64,000 nucleotides of DNA from Caballeronia temeraria (GCF_001544795.2 NZ_FCOI02000008.1:124001-188000), one strand, 5' to 3'; positions 1-8,619 are shown, counted from the stretch's first letter. Made by a program: numbers and translations. The notes: generated by a model not told the origin, from the sequence alone.

Positions 1-639
1 GGCCTTCACGCGCTCGGTGACGTCGCGCAGAATCACCGTGAAGAGCTTGCCATCGTGCGATATCGACGCCTCGATGGGAAACTCTTCGCCGTCGGCGCGC
101 AGCCCGTACAGCACGCGCTGCGGACCCATCCGACGATCCGACACGCCGGTGCTCCCGAACTGCCGCACCTGATGCTCGTGCGCCGCGCGGTAGCGCTCGG
201 GAATGAAGCGCGACAGCGGCCCGCCGATGGCCTCGCTCGCGGCGCAACCAAAAACGCGCTCGGCCATCGGATTGAACAGCAGGATGCGCTGCGCGGCGTC
301 GATCGTGATGATGGCGTCGGTCGTGGAGCGGATGATGCCGTCGAGCCGCGCGTGGCTCATGGCCGTCTGGCCGATAGTCGCGGGTCTGGCGCGGTGCGTG
401 GCGCGAAGAAGCAACAGGCCCGCGAGCAACAGCGCGCACGTTGCGGCGGCTGCCAGGACCCACCGCCGTGCCGCGAGGCCGGGCGGGCATATCGTGGGCA
501 GGTATTGCATGCCGGCCCACCAGACGCCGAGGAGTGCCGCTCCCGCGAGGATCGCTTGCGCGATAGAAACGCGCGACGGAGCATGGCGATCACCTGGACT
601 GTCCGATAGCGCGGGATGCCGGCCTTCGTGCTCGTTCAT
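1..639 (-). CDS. PAS-domain membrane sensor protein, N-terminal part (cut by window edge)
   Basis: The minus strand is open from ATG 639 to the first base of the window, so the protein's C-terminal part lies outside. The 213 visible codons encode a short polar N-terminus, two hydrophobic segments (about residues 21-45 and 55-75), then a PAS domain. That domain runs from about residue 94 ([15 protein letters not shown]) to about 213 and ends in the VILRDVTER signature of the PAS/PAC type. Such N-termini belong to sensor histidine kinases or GGDEF enzymes, and the output domain cannot be seen. GAAGG lies a few bases before the ATG. The gene diverges from the small gene at 856 across a region with two FNR-like boxes, suggesting oxygen-linked expression (inference). 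Confidence 0.82.
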   Translation of the reverse strand, partial: MNEHEGRHPALSDSPGDRHAPSRVSIAQAILAGAALLGVWWAGMQYLPTICPPGLAARRWVLAAAATCALLLAGLLLLRATHRARPATIGQTAMSHARLDGIIRSTTDAIITIDAAQRILLFNPMAERVFGCAASEAIGGPLSRFIPERYRAAHEHQVRQFGSTGVSDRRMGPQRVLYGLRADGEEFPIEASISHDGKLFTVILRDVTERVKA

Positions 640-712
640 ATTGGCCTTCGGTTGTCGGCTGCACAATGAAGGAAGTGGGAATCGAGTCTGCAGGCAGGCG
701 CCCGGATCGCGA

Positions 713-726
713 TTGACGCAAATCAA
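713..726. promoter_or_regulatory. FNR/Anr-like box
   Basis: TTGAC-GCAA-ATCAA is one base from the classical TTGAT-N4-ATCAA dyad bound by FNR/Anr/Dnr regulators. It lies between the divergent genes starting at 639 (minus) and 856 (plus). Confidence 0.5.
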
Positions 727-756
727 ACGATCACGTCGCGGCGTCGATGAAACAGT

Positions 757-776
757 CCCTTGACCTGGCTCAAGGG
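757..776. promoter_or_regulatory. 20-bp perfect palindrome, second FNR-like box
   Basis: CCCTTGA-CCTGGC-TCAAGGG is a perfect inverted repeat with 7-base arms. Its core TTGAC-CTGG-CTCAA resembles an FNR-type dyad. It lies about 80 bases before the start at 856, where an activator site for that gene could sit. Confidence 0.5.
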
Positions 777-855
777 TGCGCAGCGTGACATCCGTACAGT
801 CGACGGCATCCGCGCACGCCAGCGCATATCCGCATCACTCAAGGGGAGAGCCGTC

Positions 856-1128
856 ATGTCACTCAAGGGAACGGTGGACGACGCCAACTGGACCGTCACC
901 TGCACGACGGAACAAACGCAGAAAGGGATCGAATGTTCGATCAGCGTCGAGCAGCATGACGTCGATGGAGGGCGCTTCATGCACCGGTTCAAGCATGCCT
1001 GTACCTTCGACAACGAACGCGAGGCGGTCCTCGCCGGGTTGCGCGACGGCATGACGTGGGTTCGTCTCAAGGCCGAGCATACGATCAACTGGACCACCGA
1101 CGACGCGACCGTCGCCAAGGGGGAATGA
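856..1128 (+). CDS. Small conserved-type hypothetical protein (90 aa)
   Basis: Start ATG 856 is chosen over upstream in-frame codons because AAGGGGAG lies about 8 bases before it. The 90-residue product (MSLKGTVDDANWTV...) is soluble and polar, with no signal peptide or membrane segment. Its two halves are rich in alternating polar/hydrophobic residues, and I recognise no domain or active-site motif. Small genes behind FNR-like boxes are common in low-oxygen regulons of Burkholderia relatives, and the two dyads upstream (713-726, 757-776) point that way. This is inference. Function unknown. Confidence 0.7.
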   Translation: MSLKGTVDDANWTVTCTTEQTQKGIECSISVEQHDVDGGRFMHRFKHACTFDNEREAVLAGLRDGMTWVRLKAEHTINWTTDDATVAKGE

Positions 1129-1179
1129 GAGGCAACGCCGAACCCCTCCTGACTCATGCGACAATCGTCCTCTTAGAAA

Positions 1180-1185
1180 ATACAA
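1180..1185. promoter_or_regulatory. ATACAA half-site before the GntR gene
   Basis: AAAATACAAG lies 22 bases before the GntR start. It matches one arm of the TTGTAT/ATACAA sites found before the MFS and SDR genes, so weak autoregulation is possible. Confidence 0.3.
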
Positions 1186-1206
1186 GCATTGGGCCTGGAG
1201 ATACAT

Positions 1207-1869
1207 ATGACCACGCGAGCGGATGAGATTCTGACGACGCTTGAGAGCGAAATTCTTTCCGGCCGTCTGCCGCCCGGCTCGCGGCTGGAGGAAACGGAAC
1301 TCTCAGAGCGCTTCGAATGCTCGCGCACGCCGATTCGCGAAGCGCTGCGCCAGCTTGCGTCCGAAGCACTCGTCACCATGCGGCCGCGCCAGCCGGCAAT
1401 GGTCGCCGCGCTGTCGGCGCGCAAGCTGCTGGAAATGTTTCAGGTCATGGCCGAACTCGAAGGACTGTGCGCGCGCCTCGCCGCGCGCCGCGCGACGCCG
1501 CAGCAGATCGCGCGGCTGCGCGACACGCAGGTCGAATTGCGCGGCGCGCTCGATGCCGACCAGGTCGACAGCTTCTACGAGATCAATCGCCGCTTTCACG
1601 AACTCGTCTATGAGGCGAGCCAGAACGAATTCCTCGCGGATCAGACGCGCGGCCTGCGCAACCGCGTGTCGATCTATCGAAAGATGGTCACGCAAAAAGT
1701 GCGGCGCCGTCTCGATACGGTCGACGAACACGAACAGGTAATCGCCGCCATCGAGCGCGGCGACGGCGACACGGCCGCCAAGGCCATGTCCGCGCACGTC
1801 AATCTGCTCGGCGAGCAGATGCTCGACTTCATCGCCCTGTTCCCGGAACCCGCTGAAGCCGTCGAGTAA
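1207..1869 (+). CDS. GntR-family transcriptional regulator, FCD subfamily
   Basis: The 220-residue protein has an N-terminal winged helix (about residues 5-70, with ILSGRLPPGSRLEE and SRTPIREALRQLASE typical of GntR) and an all-helical FCD ligand domain (about 80-210). Likely metal/ligand residues include the conserved FH of INRRFHELVYEAS and the H of SAHV near the end. ATG 1207 is preferred to the upstream TTG because GGAG sits 6 bases before it. FCD regulators usually respond to a small organic acid from the pathway they control. It lies immediately before a catabolic gene set whose two promoter regions carry TTGTAT/ATACAA sites, so it probably represses them. Confidence 0.92.
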   Translation: MTTRADEILTTLESEILSGRLPPGSRLEETELSERFECSRTPIREALRQLASEALVTMRPRQPAMVAALSARKLLEMFQVMAELEGLCARLAARRATPQQIARLRDTQVELRGALDADQVDSFYEINRRFHELVYEASQNEFLADQTRGLRNRVSIYRKMVTQKVRRRLDTVDEHEQVIAAIERGDGDTAAKAMSAHVNLLGEQMLDFIALFPEPAEAVE

Positions 1870-1962
1870 GCGCGCTTCATCCCCGGAAGGTTATCGACGC
1901 TTGCCGCCAAGGCACGGCGCGTCTCCGCACTCGCCCTTTTTTTGAAAATCTCCTTGTCATGT

Positions 1963-2014
1963 ATTTTGTATCGGTATTATATGGATACAAGAAATCCGAC
2001 ATGAAATACAAAAT
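1963..2014. promoter_or_regulatory. Putative GntR operator cluster before the MFS gene
   Basis: TTGTATC (1966-1972) and GATACAA (1984-1990) are a perfect 7-base inverted repeat separated by 11 bases. A third arm, ATACAAAAT (2006-2014), is the exact complement of ATTTTGTAT at 1963-1971. The cluster ends 50 bases before the MFS start. Confidence 0.6.
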
Positions 2015-2064
2015 GTCGGGTTTTCACCGACAACACCGGCCGATGCCGACACAAGGAGCAGGCG

Positions 2065-3381
2065 ATGAGCGACACGCTGCATGCCGCGAGCGACGTAGAG
2101 CAAGCGCAGAGAACCGAAGACCGCGTATACCGGAAGGTCACGATGCGGCTCATCCCGTTCCTGATCCTCTGCTATGTCGCCGCGTATCTTGATCGCGTGA
2201 ACATCGGCTTTGCGAAGCTGCAGATGCTGAGCGACCTGCAGTTCAGCGAAACCATCTACGGACTGGGCGCGGGCGTGTTCTTCATCGGCTATTTCCTGTT
2301 CGAGGTGCCCAGCAATCTGATGATGCAGCGCGTCGGCGCGAAGGCGTGGATCGCGCGGATCATGGTGACGTGGGCGCTCATTTCCGGCGCGTTCTTCTTC
2401 GTGCAGACGCCGACGCAGTTCTACGTGCTGCGGTTTCTGCTCGGTTCGGCCGAAGCGGGCTTCTATCCGGGCGTCGTGTTGTATCTGATGCAGTGGTATC
2501 CGGCGCGCCGCCGCTCGCATGTGCTCGCCATTTTCATGGTCGGCATTCCGCTCGCGGGCATCATCGGCGGGCCGTTGTCGGGCTGGATTCTGGAGGCGTT
2601 CAACGGTGCGCACGGCCATCCGGGCTGGCGCTGGTTGTTTCTCGTCGAAGCGGTGCCGTCGCTCGTGCTCGGTATCGCGGCGTTCTTCTATCTGAAGAAC
2701 CGGCCGTCCGATGCGACCTGGCTTACGCGCGAGGAAGCCCGTCTGATCACCAATGCGCTCGATACGCCCGGCGACCGTCACGGGCGCATTTCCGAAACCG
2801 TCGGCCAGGTGTTCCGCGATCCGCGCATGCTGCTGATGGCGCTGATCTACTTCTGCGTGATCATGGGCCAGTACGGTCTGACTTTCTGGATGCCCACGCT
2901 CATCAAGGCGTCCGGCGTGTCGGGCGCGCTGAAAATCGGGGTGCTGTCGGCCATTCCGTTCGCGGTCGGCGCCATCGCGATGGTCTCGTTCGGGCGCAAC
3001 TCGGACCGCACCGGCGAGCGCCGCTGGCATCTGATCGTGCCGATGTTAATCGGCGCGGCCGGCTATGCGATCACGGCGTCGTCGGGGTCGAACGTGCCGC
3101 TGGCGCTCGTCGGCCTGTCGCTCGCGGCGGCGGGCGTGCTGACGCCGGGGCCGCTGTTCTGGGCGTTGCCATCGGCGATTCTCGCGGGAACCGGCGCGGC
3201 GGCGGGCATCGCGGCGATCAACGCCTTCGCCGGTCTCGCAGGATTCGTCAGTCCGTATCTGATCGGCTGGCTGCGCGACCTAACGCATACGTCCGTGATC
3301 GCGATGTACGTCTCCGGCGGCGTGCTGGTCGTCGGCGCGGCCATGATCCTGCTGATACCGGCCAAGCTCGTGAATCGCTGA
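2065..3381 (+). CDS. MFS transporter, anion:cation symporter (ACS) type
   Basis: This 438-residue inner-membrane carrier shows about 12 hydrophobic segments. It has the ACS hallmarks YLDRVNIGFAKLQM after helix 1 and FFIGYFLFEVPSN in helix 2, where family members that import organic acids or amides carry the same text. The start follows AAGGAGCAGGCG. It is the first structural gene after the GntR regulator and ends in a clear terminator at 3409-3442, so it can be made without the enzymes downstream. It probably imports the substrate that the enzymes at 3528-7593 degrade. It resembles the carrier at 51814 closely and that at 22330 less so, but each sits under a different regulator type. Confidence 0.93.
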   Translation: MSDTLHAASDVEQAQRTEDRVYRKVTMRLIPFLILCYVAAYLDRVNIGFAKLQMLSDLQFSETIYGLGAGVFFIGYFLFEVPSNLMMQRVGAKAWIARIMVTWALISGAFFFVQTPTQFYVLRFLLGSAEAGFYPGVVLYLMQWYPARRRSHVLAIFMVGIPLAGIIGGPLSGWILEAFNGAHGHPGWRWLFLVEAVPSLVLGIAAFFYLKNRPSDATWLTREEARLITNALDTPGDRHGRISETVGQVFRDPRMLLMALIYFCVIMGQYGLTFWMPTLIKASGVSGALKIGVLSAIPFAVGAIAMVSFGRNSDRTGERRWHLIVPMLIGAAGYAITASSGSNVPLALVGLSLAAAGVLTPGPLFWALPSAILAGTGAAAGIAAINAFAGLAGFVSPYLIGWLRDLTHTSVIAMYVSGGVLVVGAAMILLIPAKLVNR

Positions 3382-3408
3382 TTCGCGCCCATTCTCATCG
3401 TTCGTCAC

Positions 3409-3442
3409 AAAAACGGCATGCCGTAACGCATGCCGTTTTTTT
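3409..3442 (+). terminator. Intrinsic terminator after the MFS gene
   Basis: AAAAACGGCATG and CATGCCGTTTTT form a perfect 12-base stem with an 8-base loop and a run of seven T. It lies 28 bases after the MFS stop. Confidence 0.85.
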
Positions 3443-3458
3443 GTTCCCGACGCTGGTG

Positions 3459-3515
3459 TTTTGTATTTTTAGATGGTAGTTTATGTATTCGTACAGTGGT
3501 TTTGTGGATACACAA
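3459..3515. promoter_or_regulatory. Putative GntR operator region before the SDR gene
   Basis: TTTTGTAT (3459-3466) repeats the arm seen at 1964-1971. TTGTG-GATA-CACAA (3502-3515) is a short perfect dyad containing GATACA. The sites end just before the SDR ribosome binding site, suggesting a second promoter under the same regulator. Confidence 0.5.
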
Positions 3516-3527
3516 GGGGCGACACAC

Positions 3528-4313
3528 ATGGAACTGAACTTCAAGGGCAAGTCGGCGCTGATCACCGGCGCATCGAAGGGAATCGGACTGGCGACGGCGT
3601 GGGCGTTCGCTGCGGAGGGAATCGAGGAGCTGTATCTGGCGGCGCGCTCCGCCGATGCATTGCATCGCGCGCAGGATGAAATCGCAACTAAGCACGGCAC
3701 GCGCGTGCACGTGTACGCGACCGATCTGTCGGTCACGCAAAACGCCATCGAACTCGCGCGCGCCTGCTCGAACGTCGACATCCTCGTGAACAATGCCGCC
3801 GATTCCAGCCCCGGCCCGCTCGACAAGATGACCGACGAGCAATGGCGCGCGAGCCTCGACATGAAGATCTTTTCCTACGTGACGTTGACGCGTGAACTGT
3901 ATGCGTCGATGAAGCAGCGCGGCAGCGGCGTGATCGTCAACGACATCGGCAATTCGGGGGAGAACTGGGACGCGAACTACATCATCGGTTCGACGGGCAA
4001 CGCCGCGATGATGGCCTTCACGCGCGCGATCGGCGGCTGGGCGCTGGACGACGGCATCCGCGTGGTCGGCGTGAATCCGGGGCCGGTTGCGACCGATCGC
4101 ATGGTCAAGCTCATGAAGCGGCGCGCGCTCGACTGGTACAACGACGAGAGCCGCTGGGAAGAACTCTTCGACAAATATCCGGGCAAGCGCGCGGCGCAGG
4201 CCGAGGAAGTCGCCGATCTCATCGTGTGGCTCGCGTCGGAACGCGCGGGGTACATCACGGGCACGGTCGTGACCATCGACGGCGGCATCGCATCGCGCCG
4301 CTCGATCATCTGA
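3528..4313 (+). CDS. Short-chain dehydrogenase/reductase with atypical active site
   Basis: The 261-residue SDR has the dinucleotide motif TGASKGIG at residues 13-20, the NNA motif at 88-90 and a PGPVATDR segment after strand 6. The usual Ser-Tyr-x-x-x-Lys triad is not laid out normally. Tyr151 is followed by IIGSTGNAAMMAF, so Asn158 stands where Lys is expected and the Tyr-to-Lys spacing is wrong. It may therefore be a divergent SDR subclass or a non-oxidoreductase. ATG 3528 is chosen over 3483 because AAGGGG lies 8 bases before it. It begins a tight run with the aminotransferase (13 bases on), hydrolase and amidohydrolase. Confidence 0.88.
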   Translation: MELNFKGKSALITGASKGIGLATAWAFAAEGIEELYLAARSADALHRAQDEIATKHGTRVHVYATDLSVTQNAIELARACSNVDILVNNAADSSPGPLDKMTDEQWRASLDMKIFSYVTLTRELYASMKQRGSGVIVNDIGNSGENWDANYIIGSTGNAAMMAFTRAIGGWALDDGIRVVGVNPGPVATDRMVKLMKRRALDWYNDESRWEELFDKYPGKRAAQAEEVADLIVWLASERAGYITGTVVTIDGGIASRRSII

Positions 4314-4326
4314 AGGAGCCGCAAAC

Positions 4327-5460
4327 ATGCGCCGATTCGAGGAACGCAACGCCTATTTCGACCGCCTCTGCAACAGCGAAGGACTGATGTGGCTCGGTCA
4401 GAACACCAATCACTTCGAGCCGCATCCGGCCGTGCGTCAGGCCGTGATCGACGCGCTCGACGGCGGCGAGTATCACGCGTACGCGCCGCCGCTCGGCTTC
4501 GAGGAACTGCGCCAGTTGATTCGCGATGACATCGGCCTGTCCGATGCATCCGTGATGATCACGGACGGCGCCGTCGAAGCGCTATACAACGTGTGCCGCA
4601 ACATCTGCGAAGCGGGCAAGGACTTCGTCACGACGAATCCGAGCTGGGCCTGGCCGATGCAGTTCGCCGCGCGCGCCGGTTCGCGCGTGATCGAAGTGCC
4701 GATCTATTCGCCGGAACAGAAGTACAAGCTCACGCCCGCGCAACTGCGCGCGGCGGTCAACGAGAACACGGGTGTCATTTATCTCGTCGATCCCAACAAT
4801 CCGCTCGGCACCTGCCATACCGAAGACGAGATTCGCGAATTCGCGGAGATCGCGCGATCGGTCGGCGCGTACTTCATCCACGACGCGACGTACTTCCAGT
4901 TCGCGGATCACTTCACGCCGGCGTATCGCTTCTATCCCGAGAAGACCATCGTCACGTACAGCTTTTCGAAGTGGCTCGGTCTTGCGGGCATGCGGCTCGG
5001 CGCGGTGATCGCACATCCGGATCTGATCGAGCGTTTTGCGTCCGCGCCGCCGAATAACCTCGGCAGCAACGTGTTGTCGCAGCGCGCGGCCATCGCGGGA
5101 TTGCGCACGAAGGCCGAATGGTTTCCTGAGATCAACCGGCGCCAGCGGCGCAATCAGGCGGCTGTGGTCGAAGCGGCGAAGAACGTCGAAGGACTGAGCG
5201 TGCCGGTGTTTCCGTCGCAGGCGAACCTGCTCGTGGTGGAAACGATCGGCGCGGGCATCACGCCCGAAGCGCTCGTCGAAGCGTTTCAGAAAGAGCGCGT
5301 GATGATCCGTCAGGGCGCGTATCACACGGCGCAGTTCGGACATCGCTTCGTCAAGGTGAGCCTGACGGTGCCGGAAGCGTGGGCGGATTGCTTCTGCGAA
5401 TTGCTGCCGTCGATGGTCGAGCACGCGCGTTCGATCAAGGAACCCGCGAATCAATTCTGA
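4327..5460 (+). CDS. PLP-dependent aminotransferase, class I/II
   Basis: The 377-residue fold-type I enzyme shows the cofactor lysine K215 in TYSFSKWLGLAGMRLG, the DPNNPLG loop that contacts the carboxylate, and a C-terminal Arg-containing strand (RFVKVSLTVP). It probably transfers an amino group between a substrate-derived keto acid and a standard acceptor in the cytoplasm, or acts as a beta-lyase-like relative. It begins 13 bases after the SDR gene with AAGGAG before the ATG. Pairing with an SDR, a serine hydrolase and a carbamoylase-like amidohydrolase suggests nitrogen release from an N-containing substrate. The substrate cannot be read from sequence. Confidence 0.9.
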   Translation: MRRFEERNAYFDRLCNSEGLMWLGQNTNHFEPHPAVRQAVIDALDGGEYHAYAPPLGFEELRQLIRDDIGLSDASVMITDGAVEALYNVCRNICEAGKDFVTTNPSWAWPMQFAARAGSRVIEVPIYSPEQKYKLTPAQLRAAVNENTGVIYLVDPNNPLGTCHTEDEIREFAEIARSVGAYFIHDATYFQFADHFTPAYRFYPEKTIVTYSFSKWLGLAGMRLGAVIAHPDLIERFASAPPNNLGSNVLSQRAAIAGLRTKAEWFPEINRRQRRNQAAVVEAAKNVEGLSVPVFPSQANLLVVETIGAGITPEALVEAFQKERVMIRQGAYHTAQFGHRFVKVSLTVPEAWADCFCELLPSMVEHARSIKEPANQF

Positions 5461-5479
5461 CTTTCGACGAGGACTGGAC

Positions 5480-6361
5480 ATGCCGTATCTGACGACATCG
5501 GATGACGTGAAGCTGTATTACGAGGAGGCGGGCGAGGGCACGCCAATCGTGTTCGTGCATGAATTCGGCGGCGATCTGCGCAGTTGGGAGCCGCAGATGC
5601 GCTACTTCAGCCGGCGCTATCGATGCATCGCGTTCGCGGCGCGCGGCTACACGCCGTCCGACGTGCCCGACGACATCGAACAGTATTCGCAGGCGATCGC
5701 CGCGCGCGATATCCGCGACGTGCTCGATGCGCTGAAGATCGATCGCGCGCATATCGTCGGCCTGTCGATGGGCGGCTTCGCGACGCTGCATTTCGGGCTC
5801 GATTACGCGGATCGCGCGCGTTCGCTCGTGGTCGCGGGCGCGGGCTACGGCGCGGAAAAGGAGTTCGAGGCCTACTTCCGCGAAGTGTCGCTCGAAGTCG
5901 CGAAGCAGTTCGATACGCAAGGCGCGCCGCAGTTCGCGAAGACGTATTCGCTCGCGGCATCGCGCATTGCGTTTCAGGTGAAGGACCCGCGCGGCTGGCT
6001 CGAATTCGCGACGATGCTCGGCGAACATTCGGCGCGCGGTTCCGCGCTCACGATGCGCGGCGTGCAGGCGCGACGTCCGTCCATCTACGACCTCGACGCG
6101 CGCCTGAAAGCGATGACGGTGCCCACGCTCGTCGTCGTCGGCGATGAGGACGATCACTGTCTGCAGCCCGGCATCTTCCTGAAGCGCACGGTGCCCGCGA
6201 GCGGACTCGTCGTCATGCCGAAGACGGGCCACACGCTGAACCTCGAAGAGCCGGCGCTCTTCAATCAGCACATCGCCGAATTTCTCGCGATGGTCGAAAA
6301 CAATCGCTGGCTGCCGCGCGATTCGCGCGCGGTGCCCGCACAAATCATGAAGACGTCATGA
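5480..6361 (+). CDS. Alpha/beta-fold hydrolase (serine nucleophile)
   Basis: The 293-residue protein has the classical triad: nucleophile Ser in GLSMGG (about residue 97), acid Asp in VVVGDEDDHC (about 219), and base His in KTGHTLN (about 252). The oxyanion region is VFVHEFGGDLRSW. GAGGACTGGAC precedes the ATG. Families with this look include ester, lactone and amide C-N hydrolases. Its last bases overlap the next gene by 4 (ATGA), so the two are translationally coupled and probably act in successive steps. No signal peptide, so cytoplasmic. Confidence 0.9.
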   Translation: MPYLTTSDDVKLYYEEAGEGTPIVFVHEFGGDLRSWEPQMRYFSRRYRCIAFAARGYTPSDVPDDIEQYSQAIAARDIRDVLDALKIDRAHIVGLSMGGFATLHFGLDYADRARSLVVAGAGYGAEKEFEAYFREVSLEVAKQFDTQGAPQFAKTYSLAASRIAFQVKDPRGWLEFATMLGEHSARGSALTMRGVQARRPSIYDLDARLKAMTVPTLVVVGDEDDHCLQPGIFLKRTVPASGLVVMPKTGHTLNLEEPALFNQHIAEFLAMVENNRWLPRDSRAVPAQIMKTS

Positions 6362-7593
6362 GCGCGAGTGCGTATGTCGATGAAAAACGCCTTGCGCAAC
6401 GGCTCGCGGCGATGGCGCGTATCGGCGCAACGGAGAACGGTGGCGTGAATCGTCAGGCGCTGTCGGCGGAAGACGCGGCGGCGCAGCGCCAGCTCGTGCA
6501 GTGGGGCGAGGCGCTCGGCCTGAAACCGTCGATCGATGCCATCGGCAATCTGTTTCTGCGGCTCGAAGGCGCGGACGCGGGCGCGCCGCCCGTGCTGACC
6601 GGCTCGCATCTGGACAGCCAGCCGACCGGCGGCAAGTTCGACGGCGTGTTCGGCGTGCTGGCGGCGTTCGAAGCGGTGGAAGCGATCATCGCATCGGGCG
6701 TGAAGCCGCGCGTATCGATCGATATCGTCGCGTGGATGAACGAGGAAGGATCGCGATTCGCGCCGGGCATGATGGGCTCGGCCGTGTTCGCCGGCGAGCG
6801 CGCGCTCGATGCCACGCTCGCCGTCGTCGACAAGCACGATGTGAGCGTGAAAGAAGCGCTCGCCGAAGTGCGCGAAAGCCTGCGCGACGTGCCCGAACGC
6901 GTGCTGGGAGAACGCGTGTCGGCGTATGTTGAGGCGCACATCGAGCAAGGTCCGCATCTGGAGAACGAAGGGCTTACGATCGGCGTGGTGACCGGCATTC
7001 AGGGCAAGCGCACGTTCAAGGTTCGTGTGGACGGCGAGGCGGCGCACGCCGGCACATCGACGCGCGCCGAGCGCAAGGATGCGCTGCTCGCCGCCATCGC
7101 GATGGTGCAGGCGCTCGCCGACGAGATGCACGACGACGAGGACATCGTGAAATTCACGGTCGGGCGCTTCGACGTGAAGCCGAGCGCGCCGTCGGTCGTG
7201 CCGAGTGCGGTGGATTTTTCCATCGACTTGCGTCATCCGGACTCCGAAATGTTACGCGTGTTGGGCGATCGGATCGCACCGATCTGCGAGGCGAACGCGG
7301 GCGTGTGCGCGGTGCGCGTGACGGAGCTTTCGTCCGCGATATCGCTCGATTTTCCTGAACCGATGCGCGCGCTGGTCCGCCAGGCGGCTTTGCGTTTGGA
7401 CCTGCCGCATCGGGACATTCTCTCGACGGCGGGTCACGACGCGCGCTATCTTCATTACGTGTGCCCGTCCGCGATGATTTTCGTGCCGTCGCATCTCGGC
7501 CTCACTCACTGCGAGGCTGAATATACATCGTCGTCTGATCTCGCGGCGGGGGCAAAGGTGCTCGCGGATGTGTTGCGCGAACTTACCGCGTAG
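6358..7593 (+). CDS. M20-family Zn-dependent amidohydrolase (N-carbamoyl-L-amino acid hydrolase/allantoate amidohydrolase type)
   Basis: This 411-residue enzyme carries the M20/ArgE-type metal ligands: TGSHLDSQPTGGKFDG with His and Asp, NEEGSRF with paired Glu, EAHIEQGP with His and Glu, and a C-terminal His in HLGLTHCEAE. These match N-carbamoyl amino acid hydrolases, ureidopropionases and allantoate amidohydrolases, which remove a carbamoyl or formimino group using two metals. Length is normal for the family. The start overlaps the hydrolase stop by 4 bases. A carbamoylase next to an aminotransferase suggests release of ammonia and CO2 from a ureido or cyclic amide intermediate (inference). 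Confidence 0.92.
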   Translation: MSASAYVDEKRLAQRLAAMARIGATENGGVNRQALSAEDAAAQRQLVQWGEALGLKPSIDAIGNLFLRLEGADAGAPPVLTGSHLDSQPTGGKFDGVFGVLAAFEAVEAIIASGVKPRVSIDIVAWMNEEGSRFAPGMMGSAVFAGERALDATLAVVDKHDVSVKEALAEVRESLRDVPERVLGERVSAYVEAHIEQGPHLENEGLTIGVVTGIQGKRTFKVRVDGEAAHAGTSTRAERKDALLAAIAMVQALADEMHDDEDIVKFTVGRFDVKPSAPSVVPSAVDFSIDLRHPDSEMLRVLGDRIAPICEANAGVCAVRVTELSSAISLDFPEPMRALVRQAALRLDLPHRDILSTAGHDARYLHYVCPSAMIFVPSHLGLTHCEAEYTSSSDLAAGAKVLADVLRELTA

Positions 7594-7644
7594 GGCGCAG
7601 TTTAGCCTTGGGTCGCGCGGGGCTCGACCGGGAGGCTCGCATTC

Positions 7645-8550
7645 TCAAAGACTCGCTTCCATCACGCGATCCCGCAATCGCGGAACCACGAAGTCGACGA
7701 ATGTGCGCAGTTTCAGAGGCAGCCTGCGTTGCCTGTCATAGACGAGGTGAACCGGGCGTGGTTTAGGCTCGAATCTCTCCAGGACGACGCGCAAACGCTG
7801 CTGCCGTACATGTTCGACCACCTGATAGGACATGGCCCGAACCAGTCCTGCGCCCGAAAGCCCGGCATCGATGGCGGCATCGATGGTATTGACGCTCAAC
7901 CGCGGCCGTATCGGCGTGTTGATCTCGACGCCATCGGACCAGAAGCTCCATCGCGCCGGCGCCGATATGCTTTCGAACGAGATCACGCTGTGAAGCACGA
8001 GTTCGTCCGGTCCGGCGGGCTCGCCCCGAGTATCGAGATATAGCGGACTGCCGCACACAACGCGCCTGATCGAGCCTAACCCGACCGCCACCAGGTTACT
8101 GTCCGGAAGATCCCCGACTCGCAGTGCCACATCCACCTGATCGTCAAGAAAATGGGTGACGCGGTCGGTCAGGACCAGGCCCACCGACACCTCCGGATAC
8201 GAAGCCAGGAAGCGCGTTACAACGGGCAACACGTGCAGCCTGCCGAACATGATCGGCGCAGTCACGACCAGGTCGCCTTTCGGCTCCGCATACTCCCCCG
8301 CCGCAGTGCGCTCCGCTTCGACCACCTGCTCGAGAATCGCTTTCGCTGACGCTGCGTAGGACCGGCCCGCCGGAGTCAGTTCGAGCCCCTTCGCTGAGCG
8401 GATCAGCAGCGTGGCTTTCAGGTGTGTCTCCAGATCGGCCGTCTTGCGGCTGATCGTGGCAAGCGGCACGCCCAATTTTCGGCCTGCCTTCGAAAAACTC
8501 CCGGTTTCCACTGCGGCGAGAAATACCGCCATTGCATCGAGCTGGTCCAT
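7645..8550 (-). CDS. LysR-family transcriptional regulator
   Basis: The 301-residue LysR protein has an N-terminal winged HTH (AVETGSFSKAGRKLGVPLATISRKTADLE, about residues 9-37) and a periplasmic-binding-like effector domain. I choose ATG 8550 (MDQLDAM) over the in-frame ATG at 8583, which has no ribosome site, whereas GGAAGG precedes 8550. The sequence resembles the group that controls stress-type oxidoreductases and hydrolases (YhaJ/DsdC-like spacing). It is divergent from the hydrolase gene at 8652, and a CTGGTT-N11-AACCAG dyad lies between. It most likely controls 8652-11667. Confidence 0.92.
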   Translation of the reverse strand: MDQLDAMAVFLAAVETGSFSKAGRKLGVPLATISRKTADLETHLKATLLIRSAKGLELTPAGRSYAASAKAILEQVVEAERTAAGEYAEPKGDLVVTAPIMFGRLHVLPVVTRFLASYPEVSVGLVLTDRVTHFLDDQVDVALRVGDLPDSNLVAVGLGSIRRVVCGSPLYLDTRGEPAGPDELVLHSVISFESISAPARWSFWSDGVEINTPIRPRLSVNTIDAAIDAGLSGAGLVRAMSYQVVEHVRQQRLRVVLERFEPKPRPVHLVYDRQRRLPLKLRTFVDFVVPRLRDRVMEASL

Positions 8551-8619
8551 GGCCTTCCAGAAAATGAGAGGTCGCTTCCACATCTTAGTGTCTATCGCCG
8601 TTCTCTGGAAATGCGCAGA

